Assembly (NCBI GenBank): GCA_045616125.1
Contig: JAZLGC010000048.1
Location: 1-59,632 of the forward strand
Reading direction: 5' to 3'
DNA from: Treponema_I sp045616125
Lineage (GTDB): Bacteria; Spirochaetota; Spirochaetia; Treponematales; Treponemataceae
Length of the DNA stretch: 59,632 nucleotides
Both the position numbers and the translations under genes were made by a program. This document shows positions 24,716-34,388 of the stretch, piece after piece. The stretch's first letter is position 1, and every line of letters starts with the position of its first letter. The notes below the pieces were generated by a model. The model did not search any database, had not been told where the DNA came from, and saw only the letters and a program-made list of their open reading frames with translations.

Positions 24716-26067
24716 TGAAGAGAATAATCATTTCACATCTGCATCAGTGGTATGTCTCAAATAACAGAAAACCGCTTATATTGCGGGGAGCCCGACAAAC
24801 CGGAAAAACCTACTCGGTTCGTGATTTTTGCGCCCAATACAATATAACACTCATTGAATTAAATTTTGAACGCAACCCTGAATACGCCGATGCTTTTACC
24901 TCGAATAACCCTCAAACTATTATTCAGCAACTGGAATTACTTTTAAATATCGATATACCACTACAGCAAACCCTGTTATTTCTGGATGAAATTCAGGCAA
25001 AACCATTTGTCCTTTCAAAACTCCGCTGGTTTTATGAAGAATTACCTGAGATTGCCGTAATCAGCGCAGGGTCGCTTCTCGAATTTGCACTGGATGATTT
25101 CCAGAACTCTATGCCTGTAGGTCGGGTTTCCTATATGTATCTTCATCCCATGAGTTTTACTGAGTTTCTTTGGGCCATGAATGAAGAAAGGCTCGCAGAC
25201 CATCTTGCTGATATAAATTCTTTTGAATCAATCAGTGATGCACTGCATGCCAGATATCTGGAACTATTCCGTCAATATTCCGTTATCGGTGGAATGCCAG
25301 CTGTAGTAAAACTATGGTCAGAAACCAATTCCATAAACAATTGCATAACACTACAAAAAGATATCATTACCTCATACTATGACGATTTCAATAAGTACCG
25401 GAATAACGTTTCTGTCGATTTACTTCAGAAATCATTCAGGTCGATAGTACATCAGATGGGAAATGGATTTAACTACAGCATTGTCGATCGTGATTTCAAA
25501 CAACCTGTCATAAAAAAAGCAGTCGAAATGCTTGAGAAAGCCGGAATCTGCAAGCGGGTATTTCATTGTTCTGCTAATGGCATACCTCTTGATGCCGAGG
25601 CAAACTACAGGATTTTTAAGAATTTCTTTCTGGACTGTGGACTTGCGATGAATATTTTAGGATTATGTCCCCTTTCAATATCAGATTTGCAAAACATCTC
25701 ATTTTCAAACAAAGGGGCAATTGCAGAACAAATGGTTCAACAGCTCCTTTTCAGTACCCATTGGAACGATAACGACACTATGCATTTCTGGCAGCAAACC
25801 GGTGCCGGAAATGGTGAAATCGATTTTGTTCTTCAAGATGGGGCCCGAGTACTGCCTGTTGAAGTAAAAAGCGGCACTTCAGGATCAATGAAGTCATTGC
25901 ATTCATTTATGGAATCCAAACAACTGCACCTTGCTATCAGATTCGACTTGAACAAACCGTCAAGGCAGGAGATTAAGGTCAAGACAAATCAAGGAAAGCC
26001 GGTATCCTATACTCTTATCTCTCTCCCTGTGTATATGACGGAGTTTTATCAATCATATTGCAAATAA
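24715..26067 (+). CDS. AAA_14/DUF4143 ATP-binding protein
   Basis: A 450-residue protein. The Walker A is GARQTGKT (25-32) and Walker B LLFLDEIQ; the middle has YSVIGGMPAVVKLWSE, the family junction. The C-terminal DUF4143 domain contains FWQQTGAGNGEIDFVL and VLPVEVKSGTSGSMKSL, a nuclease-like E-V-K motif. The family is common in host-associated bacteria and archaea in variable copy number, function unknown. The codon usage is more AT-rich than neighbours, and it is flanked by terminators and palindromes, so acquisition is possible. Confidence 0.87.
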   Translation: MKRIIISHLHQWYVSNNRKPLILRGARQTGKTYSVRDFCAQYNITLIELNFERNPEYADAFTSNNPQTIIQQLELLLNIDIPLQQTLLFLDEIQAKPFVLSKLRWFYEELPEIAVISAGSLLEFALDDFQNSMPVGRVSYMYLHPMSFTEFLWAMNEERLADHLADINSFESISDALHARYLELFRQYSVIGGMPAVVKLWSETNSINNCITLQKDIITSYYDDFNKYRNNVSVDLLQKSFRSIVHQMGNGFNYSIVDRDFKQPVIKKAVEMLEKAGICKRVFHCSANGIPLDAEANYRIFKNFFLDCGLAMNILGLCPLSISDLQNISFSNKGAIAEQMVQQLLFSTHWNDNDTMHFWQQTGAGNGEIDFVLQDGARVLPVEVKSGTSGSMKSLHSFMESKQLHLAIRFDLNKPSRQEIKVKTNQGKPVSYTLISLPVYMTEFYQSYCK

Positions 26068-26085
26068 ACCGATGTGTACTACTGC

Positions 26086-26114
26086 ATGACACAATCGGCA
26101 GAAAAGTGTACACT
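26086..26114 (+). promoter_or_regulatory. Promoter of the S1-domain gene
   Basis: ATGACA (26086-26091), 17 bp, TACACT (26109-26114), giving a leader of about 35 nt with AGGAAGGA before the ATG. This gene is not leaderless. Confidence 0.7.
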
Positions 26115-26156
26115 GTGGCGTAACTCGCGTAAAATTTTTACCTCACAGGAAGGATT

Positions 26157-27245
26157 ATGAACAGAATAGAAGTTGGACAGGAAATCACTGCAGAAGTTGT
26201 CATGGTTACCAACGACACCGTATTTATTGATCTGAGTTCAAAATCAGAAGGTGTTATTGATGCAGCTGAATTCGTAAACAAAGACGGTGAAATGACCGTA
26301 AAAGAAGGCGATAAAATCAAGGCTTTCTTTATTGGTGACAAACGTGGCGAAATGCGCTTTACTACCAAAATTGCCGGCGATAAAGCCGACACCAGCATGA
26401 TTGAAAATGCGTACAAAAACAACATTCCGGTAGAAGGAAAAGTTGAAAAAGAAATCAAAGGCGGCTACGAAGTTCGTATCGGTGGCGCCCGCGCATTCTG
26501 CCCATTCAGCCAGATGGGTGGACGTACCAAAGATGAAACCGAAACCTACGTTGGTAAAGTACTGACATTCCGCATTATGGAATACAAGGAAAACGGACGC
26601 AACATTCTGGTTTCAAACCGTGCCATCATGCAGCAGGAACGCGAAAAGGCCATGGCCGATCTGGCAGCAAAACTGACTGTTGGTCAGATTGTTACCGGTA
26701 CCGTAAAAAGCCTGCAGAGCTACGGAGCATTTGTTGACCTGAACGGTTTCCAGGCACTGCTGCCTATCTCAGAAGTAGCACTGAAACGGGTAAACGACAT
26801 TTCTGAGTACCTGGAAGTTGGTCAGGAAGTTACCTGTCAGATTATCCGCACTGACTGGGAAAAAGAACGTGTTTCACTTTCTCTGAAAGCCCTGATTGCC
26901 GACCCATGGGATACCATTGAAGACCGCCACTCAATCGGTGACAAATTCACCGGAAAAGTAAGCCGCGTTGCAGACTTTGGTCTGTTTGTTACCGTAGAAG
27001 AAGGTATTGATGGTCTTGCTCACCAGAACACCCTTGATGTTGATGCAAATACCAACCTGCGCAAAGTATTCAAAGTTGGACAGGAACTGGCAGTAATCAT
27101 CACCGGCATTGATGCAGAAAACAAACGCATCTCTCTGGCTCCTGCTGAAGCAAAGAAAGAAGAAGATGATGCATCTGATTTTCTCAACAATCAGAAAGAC
27201 GATGGAGATACGTACAATCCATTTGCAGCACTGCTGAAAAAATAA
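26157..27245 (+). CDS. S1 RNA-binding domain protein (ribosomal protein S1-like)
   Basis: A 362-residue protein with four S1 domains at about 5-72, 90-155, 178-248 and 262-332. The third and fourth are clearest: GQIVTGTVKSLQSYGAFVDL, LLPISEVALKRV, and GDKFTGKVSRVADFGLFVTV, IDGLAHQN. It should bind mRNA on the 30S subunit or act as an accessory RNA chaperone. Full-length S1 has six domains; four-domain versions occur in several phyla. The last 30 residues are acidic and disordered. Confidence 0.88.
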   Translation: MNRIEVGQEITAEVVMVTNDTVFIDLSSKSEGVIDAAEFVNKDGEMTVKEGDKIKAFFIGDKRGEMRFTTKIAGDKADTSMIENAYKNNIPVEGKVEKEIKGGYEVRIGGARAFCPFSQMGGRTKDETETYVGKVLTFRIMEYKENGRNILVSNRAIMQQEREKAMADLAAKLTVGQIVTGTVKSLQSYGAFVDLNGFQALLPISEVALKRVNDISEYLEVGQEVTCQIIRTDWEKERVSLSLKALIADPWDTIEDRHSIGDKFTGKVSRVADFGLFVTVEEGIDGLAHQNTLDVDANTNLRKVFKVGQELAVIITGIDAENKRISLAPAEAKKEEDDASDFLNNQKDDGDTYNPFAALLKK

Positions 27246-27252
27246 CAAGAGT

Positions 27253-27280
27253 TTGTCATCCTGAGCTCGACTCAGGATCT
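27253..27280. repeat. Family B palindromic repeat
   Basis: GTCATCCTGAGCTCGACTCA and its inverted half, the same family as the units at 8947, 22948, 23306, 46721 and 58985. Confidence 0.6.
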
Positions 27281-27285
27281 TATCT

Positions 27286-27330
27286 CACAAAAAAAACAGG
27301 ACCCTTCGACAGGTCCTGTTTTTTTTTCTG
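27286..27330. terminator. Bidirectional terminator between S1 gene and Che operon
   Basis: AAAAAACAGGACC-cttcgaca-GGTCCTGTTTTTTTTT, a stem whose loop is the family A core CTTCGACAGG. It appears to be a repeat unit recruited as a terminator for the convergent S1 and MCP genes. Confidence 0.8.
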
Positions 27331-27420
27331 GGTCCTTCGACAGGCTCAGGAACCCTGCGTCTTTGTCTCTCAGGATCCCTGTTTTTTTCTCTCAGGATCC
27401 CTGAGCCTGTCGAAGGGTCC
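27331..27420. repeat. Two family A palindromic repeats
   Basis: GGTCCTTCGACAGGCTCAGG (27331-27350) and GGATCCCTGAGCCTGTCGAA (27395-27414) are inverted relative to each other, with an extra GGATCCCTG half unit at 27373. Confidence 0.75.
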
Positions 27421-27428
27421 GTTTCACC

Positions 27429-29186
27429 TTATCGCTGTGATATGAATTCAATATCGGCCAGGGTACGTGAAATACGCTGCATACTGATTGCCGTATCATT
27501 AATCGTTGCTGTCATGCCGGCAAAACTTTCAATACTGGCTGAAATCTGCCGCAACGTAATAACAATCTGGGCAAAACTGGCAGACTGCTGTCCCACAATT
27601 CCACTGATTTCATTAGACTGTTCAGCCGTAACATCTGCAAGACTTTTAATGCTGTTGAACTGTTCCTGCAGGCTACCGATAAGCTGCGATTCCTGAGTAA
27701 TGGTTTCCGTTCCCAGATGTGACGTACTGATAAGGCGACCTGCCGACTGCTGAATATTTTCAATATATTCCTTAATTTCAGTAATACTGTTCATGGTACT
27801 ACCGGCAAGGCGTCGAATCTCCGTAGCAACAATATGAAAACTCTGTCCCTGATCACCGGCAGAAACGGCTTCCAGCTCGGCGTTAAAGGCAATGATACGG
27901 GTCTGGTCGGCAATATCATTAATAATTGAAACAACCTGCCCGATATTTTCAACCTGCTTTTCCAGTTCCTGAATGCCGGCAATAATCTCACCGTTGGCAG
28001 CATCAATTTCCTTCATCTGATTGGTAATGTTATCAAGCACTTCAAAACTGTCAGTAACTGACTGATACGTATCTTCAGCGCCGGCAGAAACAGACTCAAT
28101 GGTATTGGCAATATTCTGAGTCAGTGCAGAAGAATCTTCCATGGTAGAAAGAATTTCCTTTACCGAAGCACTCTGTTCCAGAGACGTAGACGACAGCTGT
28201 CCGGAAATAACCGAGAGCGAATCGGTGGTATGCAGAACCTTTTCTGCAACATCATCAGCAGTTGTCAGCAGTACATTAAACCGGGAAATAACGTTATTCA
28301 GCAGCCAGATATTGTACTGCATACGATTACTGATGGTTGTATCAATATATTGATCTGCCTTTCCGGTTTTGAGTGATGTGGTCAAAGATTCTGCCAGTGC
28401 CGTGTTATTCAGTTTGAGTGCCCGATAATATTTTTGAATCATGATGAAACAAAGAATCAGGTTGATGACTTCTACAAGGCATACTTTGGAAATCTGTTCA
28501 ATGGCAGAAGGTATACGGCCATTCAATACCATATACCCTTCCAAAAGAACAATGCACAAAAGTGCCGTGGAATACACTACGGGAATAATCAGGAAGAAAA
28601 CCATGCGTCCGTTCATTGATAATCCAAAGTGTTTCTTCTTTTCCACATATTCGTCATCAATGCCTTCTCTTACCAGCTTTTCAGCCATGGGAACACAAAT
28701 ACGTTCTGAATAGTCAAAAGCAAGCATACCAGCAAAGTAGGCACCGAATGTACAGGCAATAAAAGACATAAGGCAGGTTGAAAAACTTAGCCCCATCTGT
28801 GGGAAAATATAATAGCTTACGGTCAGAAGAACTGCACATACCAGAAAGTACAAACAGGTCTGAATACCTTTTTTTATGGGAAAGCTCATTATCGATTCAA
28901 AAAGCTGGGTCCGCTTCTTATAATCATCAATTCCTTCTGTTTGCCATGCAGTGATATTTACTGTCAGTTTTTTTGTAAGAATCCCGTTGGTAAGCGGAGA
29001 AAAAACGAACTCTGCAAATACTACAATACCTACAACAATAAGAGTTGCCCACGGCAGCTGTTCAATGCGCATACTGATGAATACTGCTTCAAACAGGAAT
29101 ACCAGCGTTGCCGAAAAAAGGTTAGGAAAAACACCGGCTTTTATAATCCGTTTATCAAATGGCATAGTTTCTTTTTCGTTGGTCAT
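27429..29186 (-). CDS. Methyl-accepting chemotaxis protein with six-helix membrane domain (MCP-1)
   Basis: A 585-residue receptor, last gene of the Che operon. Six hydrophobic helices lie within the first 255 residues (about 18-38, 45-63, 108-128, 133-155, 196-218, 235-252) with no large periplasmic sensor and no HAMP. The rest is an MCP coiled-coil hairpin whose tip reads IADQTRIIAFNAELEAVSAGD; the canonical QTNLLALNAAIEAA is changed at several sites while the second half (ATEIRRLA) is kept. Before the helix-5 turn is the motif REGIDDEYVEKKKHFG, shared in pattern with the next three genes. The stop of MCP-2 overlaps this start by 4 nt. Confidence 0.88.
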   Translation of the reverse strand: MTNEKETMPFDKRIIKAGVFPNLFSATLVFLFEAVFISMRIEQLPWATLIVVGIVVFAEFVFSPLTNGILTKKLTVNITAWQTEGIDDYKKRTQLFESIMSFPIKKGIQTCLYFLVCAVLLTVSYYIFPQMGLSFSTCLMSFIACTFGAYFAGMLAFDYSERICVPMAEKLVREGIDDEYVEKKKHFGLSMNGRMVFFLIIPVVYSTALLCIVLLEGYMVLNGRIPSAIEQISKVCLVEVINLILCFIMIQKYYRALKLNNTALAESLTTSLKTGKADQYIDTTISNRMQYNIWLLNNVISRFNVLLTTADDVAEKVLHTTDSLSVISGQLSSTSLEQSASVKEILSTMEDSSALTQNIANTIESVSAGAEDTYQSVTDSFEVLDNITNQMKEIDAANGEIIAGIQELEKQVENIGQVVSIINDIADQTRIIAFNAELEAVSAGDQGQSFHIVATEIRRLAGSTMNSITEIKEYIENIQQSAGRLISTSHLGTETITQESQLIGSLQEQFNSIKSLADVTAEQSNEISGIVGQQSASFAQIVITLRQISASIESFAGMTATINDTAISMQRISRTLADIEFISQR

Positions 29187-30946
29187 GCCCGGTCTCCTCC
29201 CTCATTAATGATAGTAGCAAGATTATTTGCATTATTCTGCAGTTCAAACGCCGTATCCATAATGGTGTGGGTTGATGATGAAAAACTTTCAATACTGCGG
29301 CTTATCTGATGCAGCGTAAGAACAATCTGATTAAAGGCTTCCGTTTCCTGACTGATCCGGCTCTGAATTTCTGCAGAGCTTGATGCTGTTTTCCGTGCTG
29401 ATACATCTATTGTGGACAGCGCTGATTCCAGAGAATGAACCAAAGAAATACCTTCCGTAATCTTTTGGGAACTTCTTTCCGTACTTTGTAAAAGACTGTC
29501 AGTAGCATCCTGAATATGATTGATCCGCTCCCGAATTTCCCTGGTACTGTCAACGGTACCATTGGCAAGACGACGGACTTCATTGGCAACGTTTTTGAAG
29601 TTTCGTCCTTTTTCATGCAGGTTCGTAGCTTCAAGTTCTGCGTTAAAGGCAATAATCTTGGTATTGTCAGCAATACTGTTAATGATGGAAATAATATCCC
29701 AGATGCTGGCAATCTTTTTGTTAACGTCTTCAATACCCTGCACCATATCCCTATTAGTCTGGGCAATGGCATTCATTTTTGTCAGATTATCCTGCAGCAG
29801 CTGTACTCCATCACGAACTGTCCGCGCCGTGTTCTCTGAAATCTGACTTACCTGCTGAATCTTTACATCAACTTCTTTTGTCAACTTGCCCGCTTCTTCC
29901 ATGGTAGAAACAATTTCATTGGTCGCCGTTGACTGCTCAACAGCGGTAGATTCGGTTTCACTGGAGACCTTAACCAGTTCCATGGAAGACGAATCTATTT
30001 CCAGACCAGTGCTTACTGCTTTGTCCAGAACACGCTGCAAATAGCCAATCATTTCATTGGCAAGGAACTGGCTGTATGAAATTTCGTCATGCAGATCCGT
30101 ATCAATAGGCACACTTTTACCTGCATTTTCCATCATAGATTCCAGCGATTCACTCATCTTTTTGTTGTTATTCTGAATCTGATGATTAAACAGCACTGTC
30201 AGAACGATGTAACAGAAAGTACACAGTCCTGCTACAGAAAGCATGCGCAGAACCTGCGTCTTTTCATCCGGCCATTGGGAACCGAAACGAATCGGCACAT
30301 ATCCCACAATAACGATATACACACAAAGAATGCCAATAAGAATAACCGGTGTTACAAGGAAGATGTAACTTTGTACTGCCACAGACCGACCGTAGATTTT
30401 CTTTTCATATACCTGATCCAGGTCAATTCCCTTGCGGGCTATGGTAAACAGGTCATTGGAAACCATGATTCGGGTATACATGAAAGCGATACAGGCCGCC
30501 ATAAAAGCCCCGAAAATGGTTGAAAGAAATGAAAGAACAGCCACATTGGTATTCAGATGTAAACCAATAAGATACAGCAGGAAAAAGAGAATAGCCCCAA
30601 CAAAGAAGAATGAAAATACCACCAGGGAATACAGAAACGGTACACCGGATATATCTTCAAATAGCGAAGTCCGCTCCTGCACCGTTGTATCTCTGTTGTA
30701 AAAATCCTGCAGGCGGCGGGAACGGGAACTGAAAATCAGATGGATGATCAGCGGAGAAAAAACGAATTCCAGAATAAGAACCATGGGGCCAATAAATACC
30801 AGAGTCCGTTGCCATATATACGATCTGACCTGAGATGCCATTACAGAAAAAGAAAATATTACCACTGCCGATATCAAGTTTGGTACAAGACTCCACAGAT
30901 TAATCCTGGTTTCCAGGGGAAGCCTCTTTTTTTTCTTTGTTTCCAT
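29183..30946 (-). CDS. Methyl-accepting chemotaxis protein with six-helix membrane domain (MCP-2)
   Basis: A 587-residue paralog of MCP-1. Helices fall at about 19-40, 48-68, 105-130, 134-160, 197-220 and 238-256. The cytoplasmic loop before helix 5 has ARKGIDLDQVYEKKIYGRS. The tip is IADNTKIIAFNAELEATNLHE, and the second strand ANEVRRLANGTVDST is close to normal. There is no C-terminal CheR tether; it ends NEGGDRA. With its neighbours it implies a membrane-embedded stimulus such as lipid, quinone/redox state or a small hydrophobic ligand, which is inference. Confidence 0.88.
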   Translation of the reverse strand: METKKKKRLPLETRINLWSLVPNLISAVVIFSFSVMASQVRSYIWQRTLVFIGPMVLILEFVFSPLIIHLIFSSRSRRLQDFYNRDTTVQERTSLFEDISGVPFLYSLVVFSFFFVGAILFFLLYLIGLHLNTNVAVLSFLSTIFGAFMAACIAFMYTRIMVSNDLFTIARKGIDLDQVYEKKIYGRSVAVQSYIFLVTPVILIGILCVYIVIVGYVPIRFGSQWPDEKTQVLRMLSVAGLCTFCYIVLTVLFNHQIQNNNKKMSESLESMMENAGKSVPIDTDLHDEISYSQFLANEMIGYLQRVLDKAVSTGLEIDSSSMELVKVSSETESTAVEQSTATNEIVSTMEEAGKLTKEVDVKIQQVSQISENTARTVRDGVQLLQDNLTKMNAIAQTNRDMVQGIEDVNKKIASIWDIISIINSIADNTKIIAFNAELEATNLHEKGRNFKNVANEVRRLANGTVDSTREIRERINHIQDATDSLLQSTERSSQKITEGISLVHSLESALSTIDVSARKTASSSAEIQSRISQETEAFNQIVLTLHQISRSIESFSSSTHTIMDTAFELQNNANNLATIINEGGDRA

Positions 30947-30948
30947 TT

Positions 30949-32652
30949 TTATTCCTCTGCTTCAAGAAAGGATCCTGCCTTGCGGGCAAGTTCCAATTCA
31001 ATGTGGATAGTTTCATAGTAGTTTGTCAGATACTCGCGGCATTTTTCCAACTGTTTCTGCAGCGAAAGCATCCGGGAAGTAAAGTCTTCCGATATTGTCC
31101 GTACGGAATCAGATAAGTCAGCACTATCACCGGCACTGGTTCCCATCAATCGCAGCGTTGAAGAAAGATTTGATGCTATTTTTGCACCATCTTCAATAAA
31201 TCTGGTACTCTCACGCCCCTGCTCTAAAAGAACAGTACTTGCTTCCTGAATTTTCCGGATATCAGACCGGATTTTGCCGGTAAGTTCAAGAACCTGGTCA
31301 GTAAGATTTCTGATTGCATAGGCAACGTTCTTGAACTTATCGCGGTTCTGATGAATTTTTTCAGCTTCAAGTTCAGCATTAAAGGCAATAATCGTAGTCT
31401 GATCAGCAATACTGTCAATCAAGTCTACAATTTCCCAGATGCCACTGATTTTATTACTTAACGAAAGAATTCCGGCTGTTGTTGTTTTATTTGCAGCGGC
31501 AATTTCCTGCATTTTCTGAATATTCTGCTGCAATGCCTTCTGACTTTCACCAACCGTTTCTCCGGTTTTTCGTGCCACGGTACGCGCTTCCGTAATACGT
31601 ACGGTAATAGCGTTGTTCTCATCTGCAACTTTTTCAAGCAATTCCCGTTCCCGGTCAATGGCTTTAATACCTTCTTCCAAAATTTTTTCTATCTTTGGGT
31701 ACAGATTGTTCATGCTCTGCTGCTTTGCCATAAGCTGCTGCATCTTTTGCGCCATTCGTTTGCGGTCTTCTGCGGTATTCAGGTGGATAACATTCACCAG
31801 ATGAGCGGTATATGCAATCTCACTGGAAGAATCTGTTTCAACCTGACTGTATTCTTCACCCCTGAGAACCTGCTCTACTACCGTTTCAATTTTGTGCCCG
31901 GTATTCTTTACATATCGGAAAAAAGTAATGGTATCTACCGTTACCATCAGAACCGACATACAAGAAAGGCAGGCAAAACGAACCGGCAGATTGAAGTCTT
32001 GTATCAGCTGGTCCTCACAAATCAGAAGCAGCATCAATATGAATGTCAGTGTTACCGGAATAAGCACCTGGAAAAAATAATGGGTATTAAGAGGAACACC
32101 CAGAAATTTTCTTTTGCTGTACGTTACGATTTTCTTTCGCATATCTTCACCATGAAGAACAATTAATTCATCAAGGGCACTGGTAGTAACGCGGGTACAC
32201 TCCAGATATGCTGAGGCAGCACTGATAACAGACATAATCAGCCATGCTGAAAACGGGATATACAGTTCATGCCCGGTAAGTCCAAATCCAAATGCCATCA
32301 CAGCGGAACAGATTATTGCTGCAAGGCTACATAAAAGAAGCGTTTCTACAGCCTTTTGCAAAGGCAGATGAAGGTGCTGCTGAATAAGTCGGTCTAAAGA
32401 CTCATCTGCAGTATAAAACTGTCTGCTTATCTGGCTGTTGGTAAGTCGTCCAAGGCCGTACAGAACAGCAAGAAAAACAGATACTATTACAGCCCCCAGA
32501 ATAAAAGCCTGCACCATAGTAACTTTGATAAAACAGCAGACAATACCTGTACCGGAAAGGCTTCCTATTGCAGCTTTACCTGTAACACGGTAATACAGCG
32601 CTTTTTTCAGGTTTTCTGGATTAAGCAACGCGTCAGTACGGGTATCAGTCAT
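30949..32652 (-). CDS. Divergent MCP-like receptor with six-helix membrane domain (MCP-3)
   Basis: About 568 residues, starting MTDTRTDALLNPENLKK behind AGGAGG; the longer frame to 32700 is rejected. Six hydrophobic helices occupy the first 250 residues. The signalling tip is the most diverged of the four: IADQTTIIAFNAELEAEKIHQ followed by FKNVAYAIRNLTDQVLE, where the normal acidic and small residues are lost. It overlaps MCP-4 by 8 bp. Whether it can still trigger CheA is doubtful; it might act as an array modulator. Confidence 0.82.
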   Translation of the reverse strand: MTDTRTDALLNPENLKKALYYRVTGKAAIGSLSGTGIVCCFIKVTMVQAFILGAVIVSVFLAVLYGLGRLTNSQISRQFYTADESLDRLIQQHLHLPLQKAVETLLLCSLAAIICSAVMAFGFGLTGHELYIPFSAWLIMSVISAASAYLECTRVTTSALDELIVLHGEDMRKKIVTYSKRKFLGVPLNTHYFFQVLIPVTLTFILMLLLICEDQLIQDFNLPVRFACLSCMSVLMVTVDTITFFRYVKNTGHKIETVVEQVLRGEEYSQVETDSSSEIAYTAHLVNVIHLNTAEDRKRMAQKMQQLMAKQQSMNNLYPKIEKILEEGIKAIDRERELLEKVADENNAITVRITEARTVARKTGETVGESQKALQQNIQKMQEIAAANKTTTAGILSLSNKISGIWEIVDLIDSIADQTTIIAFNAELEAEKIHQNRDKFKNVAYAIRNLTDQVLELTGKIRSDIRKIQEASTVLLEQGRESTRFIEDGAKIASNLSSTLRLMGTSAGDSADLSDSVRTISEDFTSRMLSLQKQLEKCREYLTNYYETIHIELELARKAGSFLEAEE

Positions 32653-34378
32653 GAATTTCCTCCTGAACGAGCATCTGTGACAAGGCGACTGCAGAACCAA
32701 CGGAATCCATCATCTGCAGGAACTGGTTACAGCAGGAAGAATACAGACTGTATGCTGTAACCAGATCTTTCTCCAACTCAAGTTCCTGCTGTATATATCC
32801 GCTAACCGCCTCATAACTTTCATCAGTTATCTTTCCGGAAAGAATCAGGGCTTCAAAACTGTTTTCTACAGAGCCGAACAGATTGCTTTCTTCACGGATT
32901 TTTTCGGTACCACCTTCACTGGTAATAATCAGGTTATCTGTTGAGTGCTGAATATCGGTTATGCGATTCCTGATTTCACGGGTTGATTCTGTAATGGAAG
33001 ATGCCAGCCGGCGGATTTCAGCGGCAATGATATGGAAGTTCTCTGCATTTTCTCCGGTGGCAGTAGATTCAATTTCTGTATTAAAGGCAATGGTTCTGTT
33101 TTTTTCAGCAATATCATCAATAATGCTGATATACCGCCAGACAGAATCTATCTGGTCACTCACTTTTTTTATACCGGTTATGGTTTCAATATTTGCCTGA
33201 GAAATGGATTCCAGCTGCGTTGTATTGTCCGCCATAAGCATACGGCCTGTGTCAATGAAGCTTAAAATACGGTTTCCCAAAGCATCCGTATTAATCTGCT
33301 GCTGCTGCAGTTCTGCAAAAGAATCCTGCACCTGCTGCTGCAGTTGGGTCATTTTCTGGAATGTGGCACTGTTTGCGGTATGCAGTGCCATGGTTTTCTG
33401 ATGTGCATTGGCAAGACTATCAAGAGTGTCCGATAGAATTCTGATTTTTCCGCGGACAAAAACCCGTCGCTGCTGCAGGGTGATCATCAGCTGATTAATG
33501 CACCAGAAGGTGTAAGAAAGTTCAGTACCCAAATCCACCGGCAGCTGCAATACAGAATCAACATTACCGGATGCTACTGTTTCCAGAATATCGTTTACTT
33601 CAACAACTTCTTCAACCGTATGCGTTTTGAACGAGTTTGCAACTATAACACATTCCAGCAGTGACACCGCTGCAAGTACTGCAGCATTGAATATATACAG
33701 ACTTGATGAATTATCCCGGGGATAATCGAGATAGCAGTACAGTCCAAGAATTGCAAGGGAACAGGAAACAGGCAGAATAACGTGATAGAACAGTCGCAGG
33801 TTAAGACGCATACCAAGAACCGGATGTTTCCGAACCATCTCTGGATCAATTCCCATAACCATCAGCTGCTGGGTTTCTTCAGTACACACTGCTTCTGCAC
33901 GGGTATATACCATAAGAGAAGAAAAGAAGCTGGCAAAAAAGTATGGAACAAGGATGCATACTGCCCGGATAACTGCCATCTGAAGCAGTTCTACAAAACA
34001 GATTGAAAGAACAATGGCAAAGACCATCATCCAGAAAACCATGACATAACACAACTTAATGGGTAAACTCATGATTTTTCCGGCAAGTTTCGTCCGTTCC
34101 AGATCTGTCATTTCCTCTTTCTGTTCAAGATTCCGGGTTATTCCGCCGGTTAAAAGGGTATATGAATAGGGCAAACAGACATAACTTACCAACGCATAAG
34201 TAAGAAAACTGATACCCAGCGTCAGCAGCAATGTAACAAAGGTTGTAGTAATGGAACCGTGCTGCACAAAGAGAAAGGTATATATTAAAAACAACGCTAG
34301 AGCTGCCAGAGACGGTTTATGACAAGCTTCTGTTATCTGGCGTGAAAATGATTTTTCATGTGTCAATGTATAAGCCAT
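32645..34378 (-). CDS. Divergent MCP-like receptor with six-helix membrane domain (MCP-4)
   Basis: A 577-residue paralog. Helices lie at about 25-40, 45-70, 110-130, 138-160, 198-216 and 228-246. The shared pre-helix-5 motif is QLMVMGIDPEMVRKHP. The tip reads IAEKNRTIAFNTEIESTATGE with AAEIRRLASSITEST following. A Gln-rich coiled-coil segment (QLQQQVQDSFAELQQQQI) precedes the tip. It starts with AAGGAAG 6 nt upstream and 10 bp after the cyclase stop. Confidence 0.85.
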   Translation of the reverse strand: MAYTLTHEKSFSRQITEACHKPSLAALALFLIYTFLFVQHGSITTTFVTLLLTLGISFLTYALVSYVCLPYSYTLLTGGITRNLEQKEEMTDLERTKLAGKIMSLPIKLCYVMVFWMMVFAIVLSICFVELLQMAVIRAVCILVPYFFASFFSSLMVYTRAEAVCTEETQQLMVMGIDPEMVRKHPVLGMRLNLRLFYHVILPVSCSLAILGLYCYLDYPRDNSSSLYIFNAAVLAAVSLLECVIVANSFKTHTVEEVVEVNDILETVASGNVDSVLQLPVDLGTELSYTFWCINQLMITLQQRRVFVRGKIRILSDTLDSLANAHQKTMALHTANSATFQKMTQLQQQVQDSFAELQQQQINTDALGNRILSFIDTGRMLMADNTTQLESISQANIETITGIKKVSDQIDSVWRYISIIDDIAEKNRTIAFNTEIESTATGENAENFHIIAAEIRRLASSITESTREIRNRITDIQHSTDNLIITSEGGTEKIREESNLFGSVENSFEALILSGKITDESYEAVSGYIQQELELEKDLVTAYSLYSSCCNQFLQMMDSVGSAVALSQMLVQEEIHD

Positions 34379-34388
34379 GAAACTTCCT

